Shown here: positions 34,047-42,081 of the stretch, piece after piece
How the letters are laid out: each line of letters starts with the position of its first letter
Position numbering within the stretch: position 1 is the stretch's first letter
Origin: Granulicoccus phenolivorans DSM 17626 = NBRC 107789 = JCM 15570
GTDB taxonomy: Bacteria; Actinomycetota; Actinomycetes; Propionibacteriales; Propionibacteriaceae
Direction: 5' to 3'
Length of the DNA: 58,660 nucleotides
Assembly (NCBI RefSeq): GCF_000423085.1
Contig: NZ_AUHH01000026.1
Coordinates: 1-58,660, forward strand
The notes under the pieces: generated by a model
What the model was told of the DNA's origin: nothing
Databases searched by the model: none
What the model saw: the letters and a program-made list of their open reading frames with translations, nothing else
Program-made: the position numbers and the translations under genes

Positions 34047-34781
34047 ATGACTTCCACCAGTGCGACCGGTCCGAAATTGCGCAGGGACGCTGCCGCCAAC
34101 CGGGAGCGTCTGCTCATCGCCGGGCGGGAGCTGTTCGCCCGGCACGGGCTGGGCGTCACCCTCAACGACGTCGCCCACCACGCCGGCGTCGGCGTCGGCA
34201 CCGCCTACCGGCGATTCGCGAACAAGGAGGAGCTGATCGACGCGATCCTGGAGCGGCAGAACGAGGAGATCGAGCAGATCCTCCATGCCGCACTGGCCGA
34301 GTCGGATCCCTGGACCGGACTCGTGCTGTACCTGGAACGCTCCCTGGCTCTCCAGGCGAAGGACCGGGGCATGGCCCAGATCTTCGCCGGCCGGCACGGC
34401 CGCCCGGTCAAGTACGACGAGGGCCGCGACCGGCTGGCACCGCTGGTGAATCGGGTTGCCGAGCGAGCGCGCGACGCCGGGGCGCTGCGCGCCGACGTGA
34501 CGGGCACCGACCTGATCTTCCTCCAGATCGCGTTCAGCGCAGTGGCAGCCGTCGCCCAGGACGGCCCTTCGATCGAGGGCCGCGACGACACCGAACAGCT
34601 GTATCGCCGCTACCTGTGGATCGCCCTGGACGGGCTCCGCGCCGACCGCGACCCGTCCGAGCTGCCGATTGCGCCACTGACCACCGCCCAGACCCACACC
34701 CTGCTCCAGCCGACCAGACAGGATCAGGACATGACACACCCCGACGCAAAGAGTCGCACTCCCGGCGGCCGCGAGCAATGA
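34047..34781 (+). CDS. TetR-family transcriptional regulator
   Basis: This 244-residue regulator has the TetR helix-turn-helix (RERLLIAGRELFARHGLGVTLNDVAHHAGVGVGTAYRRFANKEELIDAI) and a long helical C-terminal domain. It lies divergent from the RibD-like/MFS genes, with two abutting dyads between, which are its probable operators. Its last codon and stop overlap the start of an esterase pseudogene (ATGA), so it once led an operon that included that enzyme. The ligand is unknown; efflux of a drug-like molecule is a reasonable guess. Confidence 0.92.
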   Translation: MTSTSATGPKLRRDAAANRERLLIAGRELFARHGLGVTLNDVAHHAGVGVGTAYRRFANKEELIDAILERQNEEIEQILHAALAESDPWTGLVLYLERSLALQAKDRGMAQIFAGRHGRPVKYDEGRDRLAPLVNRVAERARDAGALRADVTGTDLIFLQIAFSAVAAVAQDGPSIEGRDDTEQLYRRYLWIALDGLRADRDPSELPIAPLTTAQTHTLLQPTRQDQDMTHPDAKSRTPGGREQ

Positions 34782-35212
34782 ACGGGGACCAGCTGCCCAG
34801 GGAGCACCCGCATCTTGTCGTCATGTTCCACGGCTACGGGCAGGATGAGACCTACTTCGACGACTTGCTCACCCACCTACCCCGGGGGACGTCGCCTATG
34901 TATCGTTGCCGGCGCCGCACTCCGGCACCGGCCGACGGAATCATCATGCTTTCCGGAATCGCCGTCGACATCCCGCACGCATACTTCAACGACAAGTCAG
35001 CGGCTGCCCGAGACTTCCCGATCTTCGTCGGGAAAGACCCCCAAGATGGCGTTCTGCCCAAGACTCTCGTCACCCCCACCGACCGATGGTTGACAGGCTT
35101 CACCAACGTGACGGTCAAACACTACGAGGGCATGGGACATCGCGTCTCAGCGGTAGAAGCCGACGATGTGGCGTCCTTTCTCGAGGAGACTCTGAGATTC
35201 GCTGCCGACTGA
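34778..35212 (+). pseudogene. Esterase/phospholipase-type hydrolase pseudogene lacking its nucleophile
   Basis: The frame begins like a dienelactone hydrolase/carboxylesterase (HPHLVVMFHGYGQDETYFDDLLTHLPRG) and ends like one (IIMLSGIAVD, FPIFVGKDPQD, YEGMGHRVSAVEADDVASFLEETL). The middle, which should hold the G-x-S-x-G nucleophile, is missing. A second break is seen: one base is missing from the G-run around 34882-34886, after which DVAYVSLPAPHSG continues in the +1 frame. The catalytic His region survives but the protein cannot fold normally. It was coupled to the tetR gene. Confidence 0.8.
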
Positions 35213-35280
35213 TTTTTATCCATTGACCGCGCCCGCGCCCTCGACTTCCGACCCCTGGGTGCTGATCAATACTGGACCCC

Positions 35281-35856
35281 ATGGGTTCCACGCATCGTCC
35301 GGCCGCTGAGCGCCACCGCGGCCCGCGACGTGATGCTCACGAGAACCGGCGTCTGCTGCTCGAGGCGTCCGCGGAGGTGCTGGCGGAGAATCCGTCGGCC
35401 AGTATGGATGAGATCGCTGCGCGAGCAGGCTTGGGGCGCGCCACGGTGTACCGGCACGTCGCAGGCCGCGCGGAGTTGGTGCACGAGGTGGTCGATGACG
35501 CTCTGCGAACCGCCGCTCACGCAGTGCAGTCGGCGACACCCAATGAGGGCACCGCGCCGGATGCGCTGCGTCGGATCCTGGCCGCGCTCGTCGATTCCGG
35601 CACGCAGCATCGCCCCCTCCTACTGCTTGGCATTACCCAGGATCCGGAGTTCCTCGCAGCACGCGCGCACGTGCTCGAGCCGATCACCGAGTTGGTGCGG
35701 CGGGGCGTGTCCACGGGCGATCTGCGGGCCGACCTGGATCCGGCATGGGCGCAGCAGGCACTCCTGGCACTGCTCCAGACGGCAGTTGCCCTGGGGAGGC
35801 CGGACCCTGTGGAAGACGTGTGGAGCACATTGATCGAAGGGTGGCGTCCCCGCTGA
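35281..35856 (+). CDS. TetR-family transcriptional regulator
   Basis: This 191-residue regulator has a TetR-type helix-turn-helix (ENRRLLLEASAEVLAENPSASMDEIAARAGLGRATVYRHVAGRAELV) and a C-terminal domain of the TetR_C type (LRRILAALVDSGTQHRPLLLLG). It is followed 18 nt later by a flavin monooxygenase gene and then an SDR gene, which it probably controls. The ATG at 35281 lacks a Shine-Dalgarno signal. Confidence 0.9.
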   Translation: MGSTHRPAAERHRGPRRDAHENRRLLLEASAEVLAENPSASMDEIAARAGLGRATVYRHVAGRAELVHEVVDDALRTAAHAVQSATPNEGTAPDALRRILAALVDSGTQHRPLLLLGITQDPEFLAARAHVLEPITELVRRGVSTGDLRADLDPAWAQQALLALLQTAVALGRPDPVEDVWSTLIEGWRPR

Positions 35857-35874
35857 CCGAGTAAAGTGAGACAC

Positions 35875-37446
35875 ATGAATCTCAGTTATGAGGATGCGGC
35901 TCCCTCGACCGAATCGGTCGACGTTCTTGTCGTGGGAGCCGGTCCCACCGGACTGACCGCCGCGCTCGAGGCGCGCCGGCTCGGGATGTCGGTGCGGATC
36001 ATCGATCGGCAGTCTGCGCGGGTCCCCCGCTCGAAGGCGCTGGTCGTGCATGCGCGCACGATGGAGATGTTCGACAGTCTCGGGCTGGCGGCCCAGCTGC
36101 GGGAACGGGGCGCAGAGTTCCGCGCGATGAATCTGCACGGCCCCGCCGGCGCCACGGGGCGCATCGATCTGCGGACGCTGAACTGGGGCGACACGGACTT
36201 TCCGTTCTGGCTCACGGTTCCCCAGTACGACACCGAACAGGTGCTGGAACAGGCGCTGGGTGAGGCCGGCGCGGCGATCGAATGGGGAACGGAGTTCCGC
36301 AGCCTGGAGCAGACGCCGGATTCCGTCGTCGTGCGACTCCAGGTCGCTGAGGACTCTACCGAGGTGCACGCCCGGTGGGTCGTCGGCGCTGATGGAGGCC
36401 GCAGCGGCGTACGCGACGCGATCGGGGGTCACATGGCGCGCGAGGACGCTGATGCCACCTTCCTGCTCGCCGACGTGTTCAGCACCTCCGATCTGGCCGA
36501 AGACGAAGGGCACTTCTTCATCCACCCGGATGGGTTCCTCGTGATCGTCCCCATGCCCGAACCCCGCCTGTGGCGCGTCATCGCCCACCTGCCCCGCCAC
36601 GATCCGGCGAGCCTCGTACCGATCGACGCCGGCTTCCTGGATGCGCTGATCGCCGATCGGGCATCCGTGCGCTTCGGTGCGCACGATGTGGGGTGGACGT
36701 CACGATTCGCGCTGACCCACGGGGTGTCGGACCTCACCCGGAATGGGCGGGTGTTCCTCGTCGGTGATGCCGCGCATGTGCACAGTCCCGTCGGCGGTCA
36801 GGGACTGAACACCGGAGTCCAGGACGCGCATGGCCTCATCTGGCGGCTCGCCGTCGCTGACCGGCTCGACCCGACCGCACGTGAGGCAGTCTTGGACAGC
36901 TTCGCGATCGAACGCCATCAGATCGCCGGGGCCATGGTCGGCAACGTACGCCGGGCGACGGCCTGGCTGACCGGGAGGTCTTCGCTGGCCCGACGGGTGT
37001 TCGGGTCGGTAGCCCCACGACTCCTGCCCCGCACGAGACTGCGGCAGTTGCTGGCGCGACCCCTCGCCGGCCTGCAGGTGCGGTATCGCGACAGCCCGCT
37101 CACCGTCACCGGCGGCGGGGAGCGGCCCGCGAACGGACCGGCCGTCGGCGGCGGAACCATTCTGAGCCGACTCCAGTTCGGCAGGTGGACGTGGATCGCG
37201 CACACGGATGTCGCCGACGGTCCGTGGCAGGGCCTCCCGGTCGTGCGCACCGCAACCGAAGACTGGCCGCGGGTCCGACTCATCCGACCGGACGGGTACG
37301 TTGCGGCCCGCGGTGACGACCCGATGTCACTGTGGTCCGACCTCACCACGCACCCGACCTTCGCCGCACTTCTGCACGCGACCGACCCCGAGGGAGAGAG
37401 TCGACCACGCTGGTCGACCGAGCGTACGAGATTCTCTCGCTCCTGA
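35875..37446 (+). CDS. FAD-dependent monooxygenase (TfdB/phenol hydroxylase class), 3' end altered
   Basis: This 523-residue class A flavoprotein monooxygenase uses NAD(P)H and oxygen to hydroxylate aromatic or polyketide-like substrates. It shows VLVVGAGPTGLTAALEARRLG (FAD), the DG motif VGADGGRSGVRDAIG, and the second FAD motif FLVGDAAHVHSPVGGQGLNTGVQDAHGL. Such genes are also common among antibiotic-modifying enzymes. The final codons (about 37404 onward, WSTERTRFSRS) read through a mazF-like remnant in a different frame, so the original C-terminus has been replaced. Whether the enzyme is active is uncertain. The start at ATG 35875 is near the tetR stop. Confidence 0.85.
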   Translation: MNLSYEDAAPSTESVDVLVVGAGPTGLTAALEARRLGMSVRIIDRQSARVPRSKALVVHARTMEMFDSLGLAAQLRERGAEFRAMNLHGPAGATGRIDLRTLNWGDTDFPFWLTVPQYDTEQVLEQALGEAGAAIEWGTEFRSLEQTPDSVVVRLQVAEDSTEVHARWVVGADGGRSGVRDAIGGHMAREDADATFLLADVFSTSDLAEDEGHFFIHPDGFLVIVPMPEPRLWRVIAHLPRHDPASLVPIDAGFLDALIADRASVRFGAHDVGWTSRFALTHGVSDLTRNGRVFLVGDAAHVHSPVGGQGLNTGVQDAHGLIWRLAVADRLDPTAREAVLDSFAIERHQIAGAMVGNVRRATAWLTGRSSLARRVFGSVAPRLLPRTRLRQLLARPLAGLQVRYRDSPLTVTGGGERPANGPAVGGGTILSRLQFGRWTWIAHTDVADGPWQGLPVVRTATEDWPRVRLIRPDGYVAARGDDPMSLWSDLTTHPTFAALLHATDPEGESRPRWSTERTRFSRS

Positions 37447-37460
37447 TCTGTGGGCGGTGA
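37404..37460 (+). pseudogene. mazF 3'-end remnant
   Basis: Reading in its own frame, the segment ends TTLVDRAYEILSLLICGR and a stop. The mazF gene in this window ends TTLVDRAHEILSLLTGGR (31593-31649). That is 16 of 18 residues and about 50 of 57 bases the same. Some similarity continues past the stop (CACTC, GGCCGCCGC). It lies out of frame within and just beyond the monooxygenase gene. Confidence 0.85.
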
Positions 37461-37578
37461 CCACTCACCATCTCAGGCCGCCGCTCGGGGGCATTCCGCT
37501 GCCGTCGCGCACCGGATAGGCTCGATGAGAGCCGACACTCCCCGTCGCCCGAATAATCCTCCCTACCCAGGAGCAGCC

Positions 37579-38373
37579 ATGGTCAGCATCGACACCTTCA
37601 AGGATCGCGTGGCCGTCGTCACCGGCGGAGCGTCCGGTATCGGCCGCGGCATCGCGGAGGCTCTCATCGACGCCGGCGCGACGGTGGTCATCGCCGATGT
37701 CAACGAGGACGGCGCCCGCGCCACCGCCACCGAGATCGGCGCTCTCGCGCGCCGGGTGGACGTGTCGGACGCCGACAGCGTCGAGGCCCTCGCCGCTTCC
37801 GTGGTCGAGGAGTGCGGACGCGTCGACATCGTCGTCAACAACGCCGGCGTCGGCCCGCTCGTGACCTTCGACGAGGTGAGCCTCGCCGACTTCCACTGGG
37901 TCATCGACATCAACCTCTGGGGCGTCGTCCATGGGATGAAGGCCTTCCTGCCCCGCCTCAAGGCCAACGAGACCGGCGGGTTCATCGTCAACACCGCCTC
38001 GGTCGCGGCGATTCTGCCAAGCGAGGGCACCGCGGCGTACGGCGCCTCCAAGGCTGCCATCCTGTCGGTCGGCGACACCGTCGACGTGGAGCTGCGTGCG
38101 GAGGGAAACACCACCGTCGGGATCGCGACGCTGCTTCCGGCCATGGTGCGCAGCAACATCACCGCCAACTCGCGTCAGCGACCGGGCTTCGATGCCGACA
38201 ACGACCAGACCGAGGACTTCCAGGTGGAGTCCCGCGTCCTGGAGCCGCGCGATGTCGGCAACATGGTCGTCGACGCCCTGCGGACCGGGCGGCGGCACAT
38301 TTTCACCCACCCGGAGACCCGCGAAGCCGTCGCTGCCCGACAGGCCGAGATCCTCGCCGGCTTCGACTCCTGA
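37579..38373 (+). CDS. SDR-family oxidoreductase
   Basis: This 264-residue classical SDR has VAVVTGGASGIGRGIAEAL, the acidic residue IADVNEDGA after strand 2 (NAD preference), NNAG, VNTASVAA with the Ser, and YGASKAA with the catalytic Tyr and Lys. The middle and C-terminal loops (LLPAMVRSNI) place it in the general alcohol-dehydrogenase-like SDRs. A CAGGAGC ribosome binding site precedes ATG 37579. It follows the monooxygenase and may act in the same catabolic or detoxification pathway. Confidence 0.92.
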   Translation: MVSIDTFKDRVAVVTGGASGIGRGIAEALIDAGATVVIADVNEDGARATATEIGALARRVDVSDADSVEALAASVVEECGRVDIVVNNAGVGPLVTFDEVSLADFHWVIDINLWGVVHGMKAFLPRLKANETGGFIVNTASVAAILPSEGTAAYGASKAAILSVGDTVDVELRAEGNTTVGIATLLPAMVRSNITANSRQRPGFDADNDQTEDFQVESRVLEPRDVGNMVVDALRTGRRHIFTHPETREAVAARQAEILAGFDS

Positions 38374-38530
38374 GGGCCGATGCCCGATGAGGGCCTGCTC
38401 GGGTGTGATGGCGACGATGTGTTCACGACGCGGCCCGGTGCCTGCGCTCGCGGGCGAATTCGACGTGGCGAGGTAGATGGTCCGCCCCAGGGGCTGCCCG
38501 CTCCGCGGCGCCCCGTCAGCCTGACGTGGT

Positions 38531-38851
38531 TTACCCCACCGACAACGGCGTGATCGCCGCAACCGCCTCGCGAAGCGCGCGGCGCTCAAGGCGAAGCTCG
38601 TAGTTCGACTGCAGGTTCATCCAGAACTCCTCAGACGTCCCGAAGTACCGCGCCAAGCGGATCGCCGTGTCCGCCGTGATGCCGCGCTTGCCGTGCACGA
38701 TCTCGTTGATGCGACGCGGCGGCACTCCGATCGACACCGCCAACTTGTTCTGCGTGATCCCGAAACCCTCGATGAAGTCCTCCATCAGGATCTCTCCGGG
38801 ATGAATGGGCTCGATCAGATCAGCCTCAGTGGTAGTCGACGAGTTCGACAT
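38531..38851 (-). CDS. higA: HigA-type antitoxin (XRE helix-turn-helix)
   Basis: This 106-residue protein is a HigA/VapI-like antitoxin: EPIHPGEILMEDFIEGFGITQNKLAVSIGVPPRRINEIVHGKRGITADTAIRLARYFGTSEEFWMNLQ is spread over residues 12-80 and carries the XRE helix-turn-helix. It should neutralise the HigB toxin and repress the operon. The ATG at 38851 has GGAGG 8 nt upstream; an alternative at 38866 would remove that site. Its start lies inside the 3' end of higB by 26 bp. Confidence 0.92.
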   Translation of the reverse strand: MSNSSTTTEADLIEPIHPGEILMEDFIEGFGITQNKLAVSIGVPPRRINEIVHGKRGITADTAIRLARYFGTSEEFWMNLQSNYELRLERRALREAVAAITPLSVG

Positions 38852-39107
38852 CTTCTGCACCTCCATCTCTCCAGACGAAGCAGATGCGCCATTGTGCGTT
38901 CACGCGGATGCTGTGCTGGCCACGCCGGTCACCGACCAGCCGTTCCAACCGGTTCCCCGGTGGGATCCGGAGGTCCTCCACATCCTTCGCTGCATGGATC
39001 AACTCGAGCTTCCGCAGGGTCGCTCGCTGCACGATCCGATCAACACGCTTGACGTACTGCTCGTGCCAGATGCGCTCGGTGTCCTTGCTCCCGAACGATC
39101 TGATCAC
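38826..39107 (-). CDS. higB: HigB/RelE-type mRNA interferase toxin
   Basis: This 93-residue RelE-fold toxin shows MIRSFGSKDTERIWHEQY at the start and LGNRLE-like positions (IPPGNRLERLVGDRRGQHSIRVNAQWRICFVWRDGGAEDVELVDYH across the C-terminal half), which fit the ribosome-dependent RNase family. It is the first gene of the pair, as in HigBA systems where the toxin comes before the antitoxin. An inverted repeat just upstream is the probable operator. Confidence 0.92.
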   Translation of the reverse strand: MIRSFGSKDTERIWHEQYVKRVDRIVQRATLRKLELIHAAKDVEDLRIPPGNRLERLVGDRRGQHSIRVNAQWRICFVWRDGGAEDVELVDYH

Positions 39108-39118
39108 GAGACCAGTGT

Positions 39119-39151
39119 ATGACGGAGACCGTCATTAACGCTAGACGTTAA
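39119..39151. promoter_or_regulatory. Two inverted repeats upstream of higBA
   Basis: ATGACGG-aga-CCGTCAT (39119-39135) is a perfect dyad 12 bp upstream of the higB start. TTAACG-ctaga-CGTTAA (39135-39151) is a second dyad that overlaps the ychF stop codon. HigA dimers probably bind one or both. Confidence 0.65.
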
Positions 39152-40214
39152 ACCGGAACTCGACGACGTCCCCATCCTGCATGACGTAGTCCTTGCCCTC
39201 CAGGCGTACCTTGCCGTGGGCCTTCGCCTCGGCTTCGGAGCCGTACTCCATCAGATCGTCGAAGGAGACCACCTCGGCCTTGATGAAGCCCTTCTGGAAG
39301 TCGGTGTGGATCACCCCGGCCGCCTCCGGGGCGGTCGCCCCCTTGGGGATCGTCCAGGCGCGGGTCTCCTTCGGGCCGGCAGTGAGGTACGACTGCAGCC
39401 CCAGGGTGTCGTACCCGACGCGGGCCAGCACATCCAGCCCGGGCTCCTCGACACCCATCTCGGCGAGGAACTCGCGCGCCTCGTCCTCTTCCATCTCCGA
39501 GAGCTCCGCCTCGATCTTGGCGTCCAGGAAAATCGCCTCGGCCGGCGCGACCACCTCACGCAGTCGGGTCTTCAGGTCCTCATCGCCCAGTTCGTCCTGG
39601 TCGCAGTTGAACACATAGATGAACGGCTTGGCCGTCAACAGGAACAGATCGCGCAGCGGTTCGAGATCCAGGCCGGCGGCGTACACCCCCTTGCCGTCGG
39701 ACAGGACCTTCTCGGCCTCCTGGTACGCCTCCAGCTTGGGCTTGGACTCCTTCTTGATCCGGGCTTCCTTCTCCAGCCGGGGCAGCGCTTTCTCGATGGT
39801 CTGCAGGTCGGCCAGGATCAGCTCGGTGGTGATCGTGTCGATGTCATTGCCCGGGTTCACGTCGCCGTCGACATGGGTCACGTCCGGGTCATTGAACACC
39901 CGGGTGACCTGGCAGATCGCGTCGGCCTCCCGAATGTTGGCCAGGAACGCGTTGCCCATGCCTTCGCCCTGGGAGGCGCCCTTCACGATGCCGGCGATAT
40001 CGACGAAGGTGACTGTCGCCGGGAGAATCTTCGACGACCCATAGATCTTGGCCAGCCGAGGCAGCCGGTCGTCGGGGACCCCGACCACACCCTCGTTCGG
40101 CTCGATGGTCGCGAACGGGTAGTTCGCGGCGAGCACGTTGTTGCGCGTCAGGGCGTTGAACAGGGTCGACTTGCCGGCGTTGGGCAGTCCGACGATTCCG
40201 ATAGTGAGAGCCAC
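39141..40214 (-). CDS. ychF: Redox-regulated ATPase YchF
   Basis: This 357-residue Obg-family P-loop protein prefers ATP over GTP and associates with ribosomes. It has [20 protein letters not shown] (G1), the [27 protein letters not shown] region with G3, FVFNCD-like G4 ([12 protein letters not shown]), and the C-terminal TGS-like domain ending VVEFRFNV. Length and order are normal for the family. It is a housekeeping gene. Its stop overlaps a dyad that also belongs to the higBA upstream region. Confidence 0.97.
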   Translation of the reverse strand: MALTIGIVGLPNAGKSTLFNALTRNNVLAANYPFATIEPNEGVVGVPDDRLPRLAKIYGSSKILPATVTFVDIAGIVKGASQGEGMGNAFLANIREADAICQVTRVFNDPDVTHVDGDVNPGNDIDTITTELILADLQTIEKALPRLEKEARIKKESKPKLEAYQEAEKVLSDGKGVYAAGLDLEPLRDLFLLTAKPFIYVFNCDQDELGDEDLKTRLREVVAPAEAIFLDAKIEAELSEMEEDEAREFLAEMGVEEPGLDVLARVGYDTLGLQSYLTAGPKETRAWTIPKGATAPEAAGVIHTDFQKGFIKAEVVSFDDLMEYGSEAEAKAHGKVRLEGKDYVMQDGDVVEFRFNV

Positions 40215-40294
40215 GCAGACACCTTAGTTGAACCCGCGCGCCGCCGCGGTACGCTCCCAGTTCGACGCCGGACGCACCACTTCCCCACGGAAAC

Positions 40295-40891
40295 TCAGCG
40301 ACCGAACAGCGATCGCGCCACCGGCACGGTGAGAACCGCGATGGTGAGCGCCATCAGCACTCCAGCCAGTACATACAGCGTGGCGATGAGCGGGATCGGG
40401 GTGGACTCATCGACCAGCGGCGACGGTGCCGCGGTCCACAGCACGGCCACCAGCCACGCCCCCATGTTGATCGGAACCCACCGAAACGTTCCGCGCCGAT
40501 GCAGCGCCAGCCACTGCGCCATCGGGATCGCCCCCAGCAGGACCACCGCCCCCACCGCGAACACCACGACCGCGCCCACCGAGTCCGGGCCGAAGCCGAC
40601 CGTGCTGGGCAGCATGCCCAACAGCCAGGCCAGCGCGGCCCCGGCTGCGGTGGCCGCGGTCCAGCGGCCGAGAGGTGGCCGATGATGGGTCATCGCGGCG
40701 TACTGTCCGCTCGCCAGCGCCGCTCCCTCCACCGCACCGGCGGCGACCGCGAGCAGCAACCGCTGCACATCATCGACCCGCAACAGGATGGCCGTGATCG
40801 CGGTCGCGGTCGCCACGGCGAAGCCGATTGCCTCACCGATCGAGACCGCGACGATCCACCGGCACCCGAACCTTCGCTCGGCCCTCCCCAT
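40295..40891 (-). CDS. Uncharacterised membrane protein
   Basis: I do not recognise this 198-residue protein. It has about six hydrophobic segments (AIGFAVATATAITAILL, LLLAVAAGAVEGAALA, WTAATAAGAALAWLLGML, VGAVVVFAVGAVVLLGAIPMA, GAWLVAVLWTAA, LIATLYVLAGVLMALTIAVL) with short polar loops and no known motif. The codon bias follows neighbours, so the reading frame is probably real. It lies between ychF and a divergent flavin oxidoreductase. Confidence 0.65.
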   Translation of the reverse strand: MGRAERRFGCRWIVAVSIGEAIGFAVATATAITAILLRVDDVQRLLLAVAAGAVEGAALASGQYAAMTHHRPPLGRWTAATAAGAALAWLLGMLPSTVGFGPDSVGAVVVFAVGAVVLLGAIPMAQWLALHRRGTFRWVPINMGAWLVAVLWTAAPSPLVDESTPIPLIATLYVLAGVLMALTIAVLTVPVARSLFGR

Positions 40892-41010
40892 ATTGCAAGC
40901 ATGTCACCGCACTGACCCGCCGGGCTCGGCACCCCGATCCGTTCAGCCGCGAGCGTACGCCGGCATCTCGGGACCGGCGTCGGGCGACCGCACAACTACA
41001 GTGAGGCACT

Positions 41011-41994
41011 ATGCGCCTGTCTGTTCTTGACCTTGCCCCGGTGGATCCCGGCACCAGCTTCGAATCGGCCCTCTCCGACATCGTGACCCTCGCCCAGCAC
41101 GCGGAGACGCGCGGCTACGAACGGGTCTGGTACGCCGAGCACCACAACATGGCCGAGATCGCCTCCAGCGCCACTTCGGTCCTGATCGCCCACGTGGCCG
41201 CGAACACCGCCACGATCCGGCTGGGCTCGGGCGGCGTGATGCTGCCCAACCATTCCCCGCTGGTCATCGCCGAGCAGTTCGGAACGCTGGCCGCGCTGCA
41301 CCCGAACCGGATCGATCTCGGTCTGGGCCGCGCCCCGGGCACCGATCAGCGCACGGTCCGCGCGCTGCGCCGGGCCCCCGAGGCGGCCGAACAGTTCCCC
41401 TCCGACGTGGTCGAACTGCAGCGGCTGCTGGCCGGGGAGTCCCCGATGATGGGGGTGAAGGCGTCCCCGGTGGCGCAGACTCCGCCGCCGCTGTACATCC
41501 TGGGCTCCTCGCTGTTCGGCGCCAGCCTGGCCGCCCACCTGGGCCTGCCGTACGCCTTCGCCTCGCACTTCGCCCCCGACATGCTGACTCAGGCCCTGAT
41601 GGAGTATCGCCGGAATTTCCGCCCGTCGGCGCAGCTGGCCCAGCCGTACGCCATCGTCGGCGCCAACGTGATCGCCGCCGCGGACCCGGCGGAGGCCGCG
41701 GCAATGGAGCACTCGGTGCTGCGCAACCGGGTACGCCGGTTCATCTCCCGCGGTCCCGGCGCGCGGCCGTTCACCGAGGAGGAGCTGGACCTGGTGATGG
41801 ACACCCCGCAGGGTCAGCAGATTGCCGGCATGATGCGCGTCCGCGCGGTCGGCGACGGGGCGGCCGTACGCGCCGGGCTCGAGTCGATCCAGCAGGCCAC
41901 CGACGCCGACGAGATCATGATCGCCTTCCACGGCCGCACCCCCGCCGAACGCTTGACCGGGCTGGAACTGACCGCCGACGCCCTGCTGGGCTGA
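41011..41994 (+). CDS. LLM-class flavin-dependent oxidoreductase (MsnO8-like)
   Basis: This 327-residue luciferase-like TIM-barrel protein has [31 protein letters not shown] at the N-terminus, [29 protein letters not shown], then [20 protein letters not shown], the usual landmarks of the MsnO8-type group. It should use FMNH2 (or F420) to oxidise an unknown substrate; the sequence does not settle the cofactor. A TACAGT -10-like box at 40995-41000 suggests a near-leaderless start at ATG 41011. A bidirectional terminator follows. Confidence 0.9.
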   Translation: MRLSVLDLAPVDPGTSFESALSDIVTLAQHAETRGYERVWYAEHHNMAEIASSATSVLIAHVAANTATIRLGSGGVMLPNHSPLVIAEQFGTLAALHPNRIDLGLGRAPGTDQRTVRALRRAPEAAEQFPSDVVELQRLLAGESPMMGVKASPVAQTPPPLYILGSSLFGASLAAHLGLPYAFASHFAPDMLTQALMEYRRNFRPSAQLAQPYAIVGANVIAAADPAEAAAMEHSVLRNRVRRFISRGPGARPFTEEELDLVMDTPQGQQIAGMMRVRAVGDGAAVRAGLESIQQATDADEIMIAFHGRTPAERLTGLELTADALLG

Positions 41995-42023
41995 CCCGAC
42001 CCCCGACCCCCGACCAGCGAAAA

Positions 42024-42058
42024 ACAGGCGGACCCGGCACTGGGCCGGGTCCGCCTGT
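42024..42058. terminator. Intrinsic terminator between convergent genes
   Basis: A perfect 15-bp stem (42024-42038 with 42044-42058) has a 5-nt loop. On the minus strand it is followed by a run of five U residues (A-run at 42020-42024 on the plus strand), so it is a classic intrinsic terminator for the MFS gene. It can also end the LLM gene transcript. Confidence 0.9.
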
Positions 42059-42081
42059 CTGGGTGTTGGCAGAACTGCGGG

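Noticed and set aside
38374-38530. Possible gene remnant downstream of the SDR gene
   Set aside because: A minus-strand frame looks faintly protein-like, but I cannot match it to a family; I leave it as intergenic.
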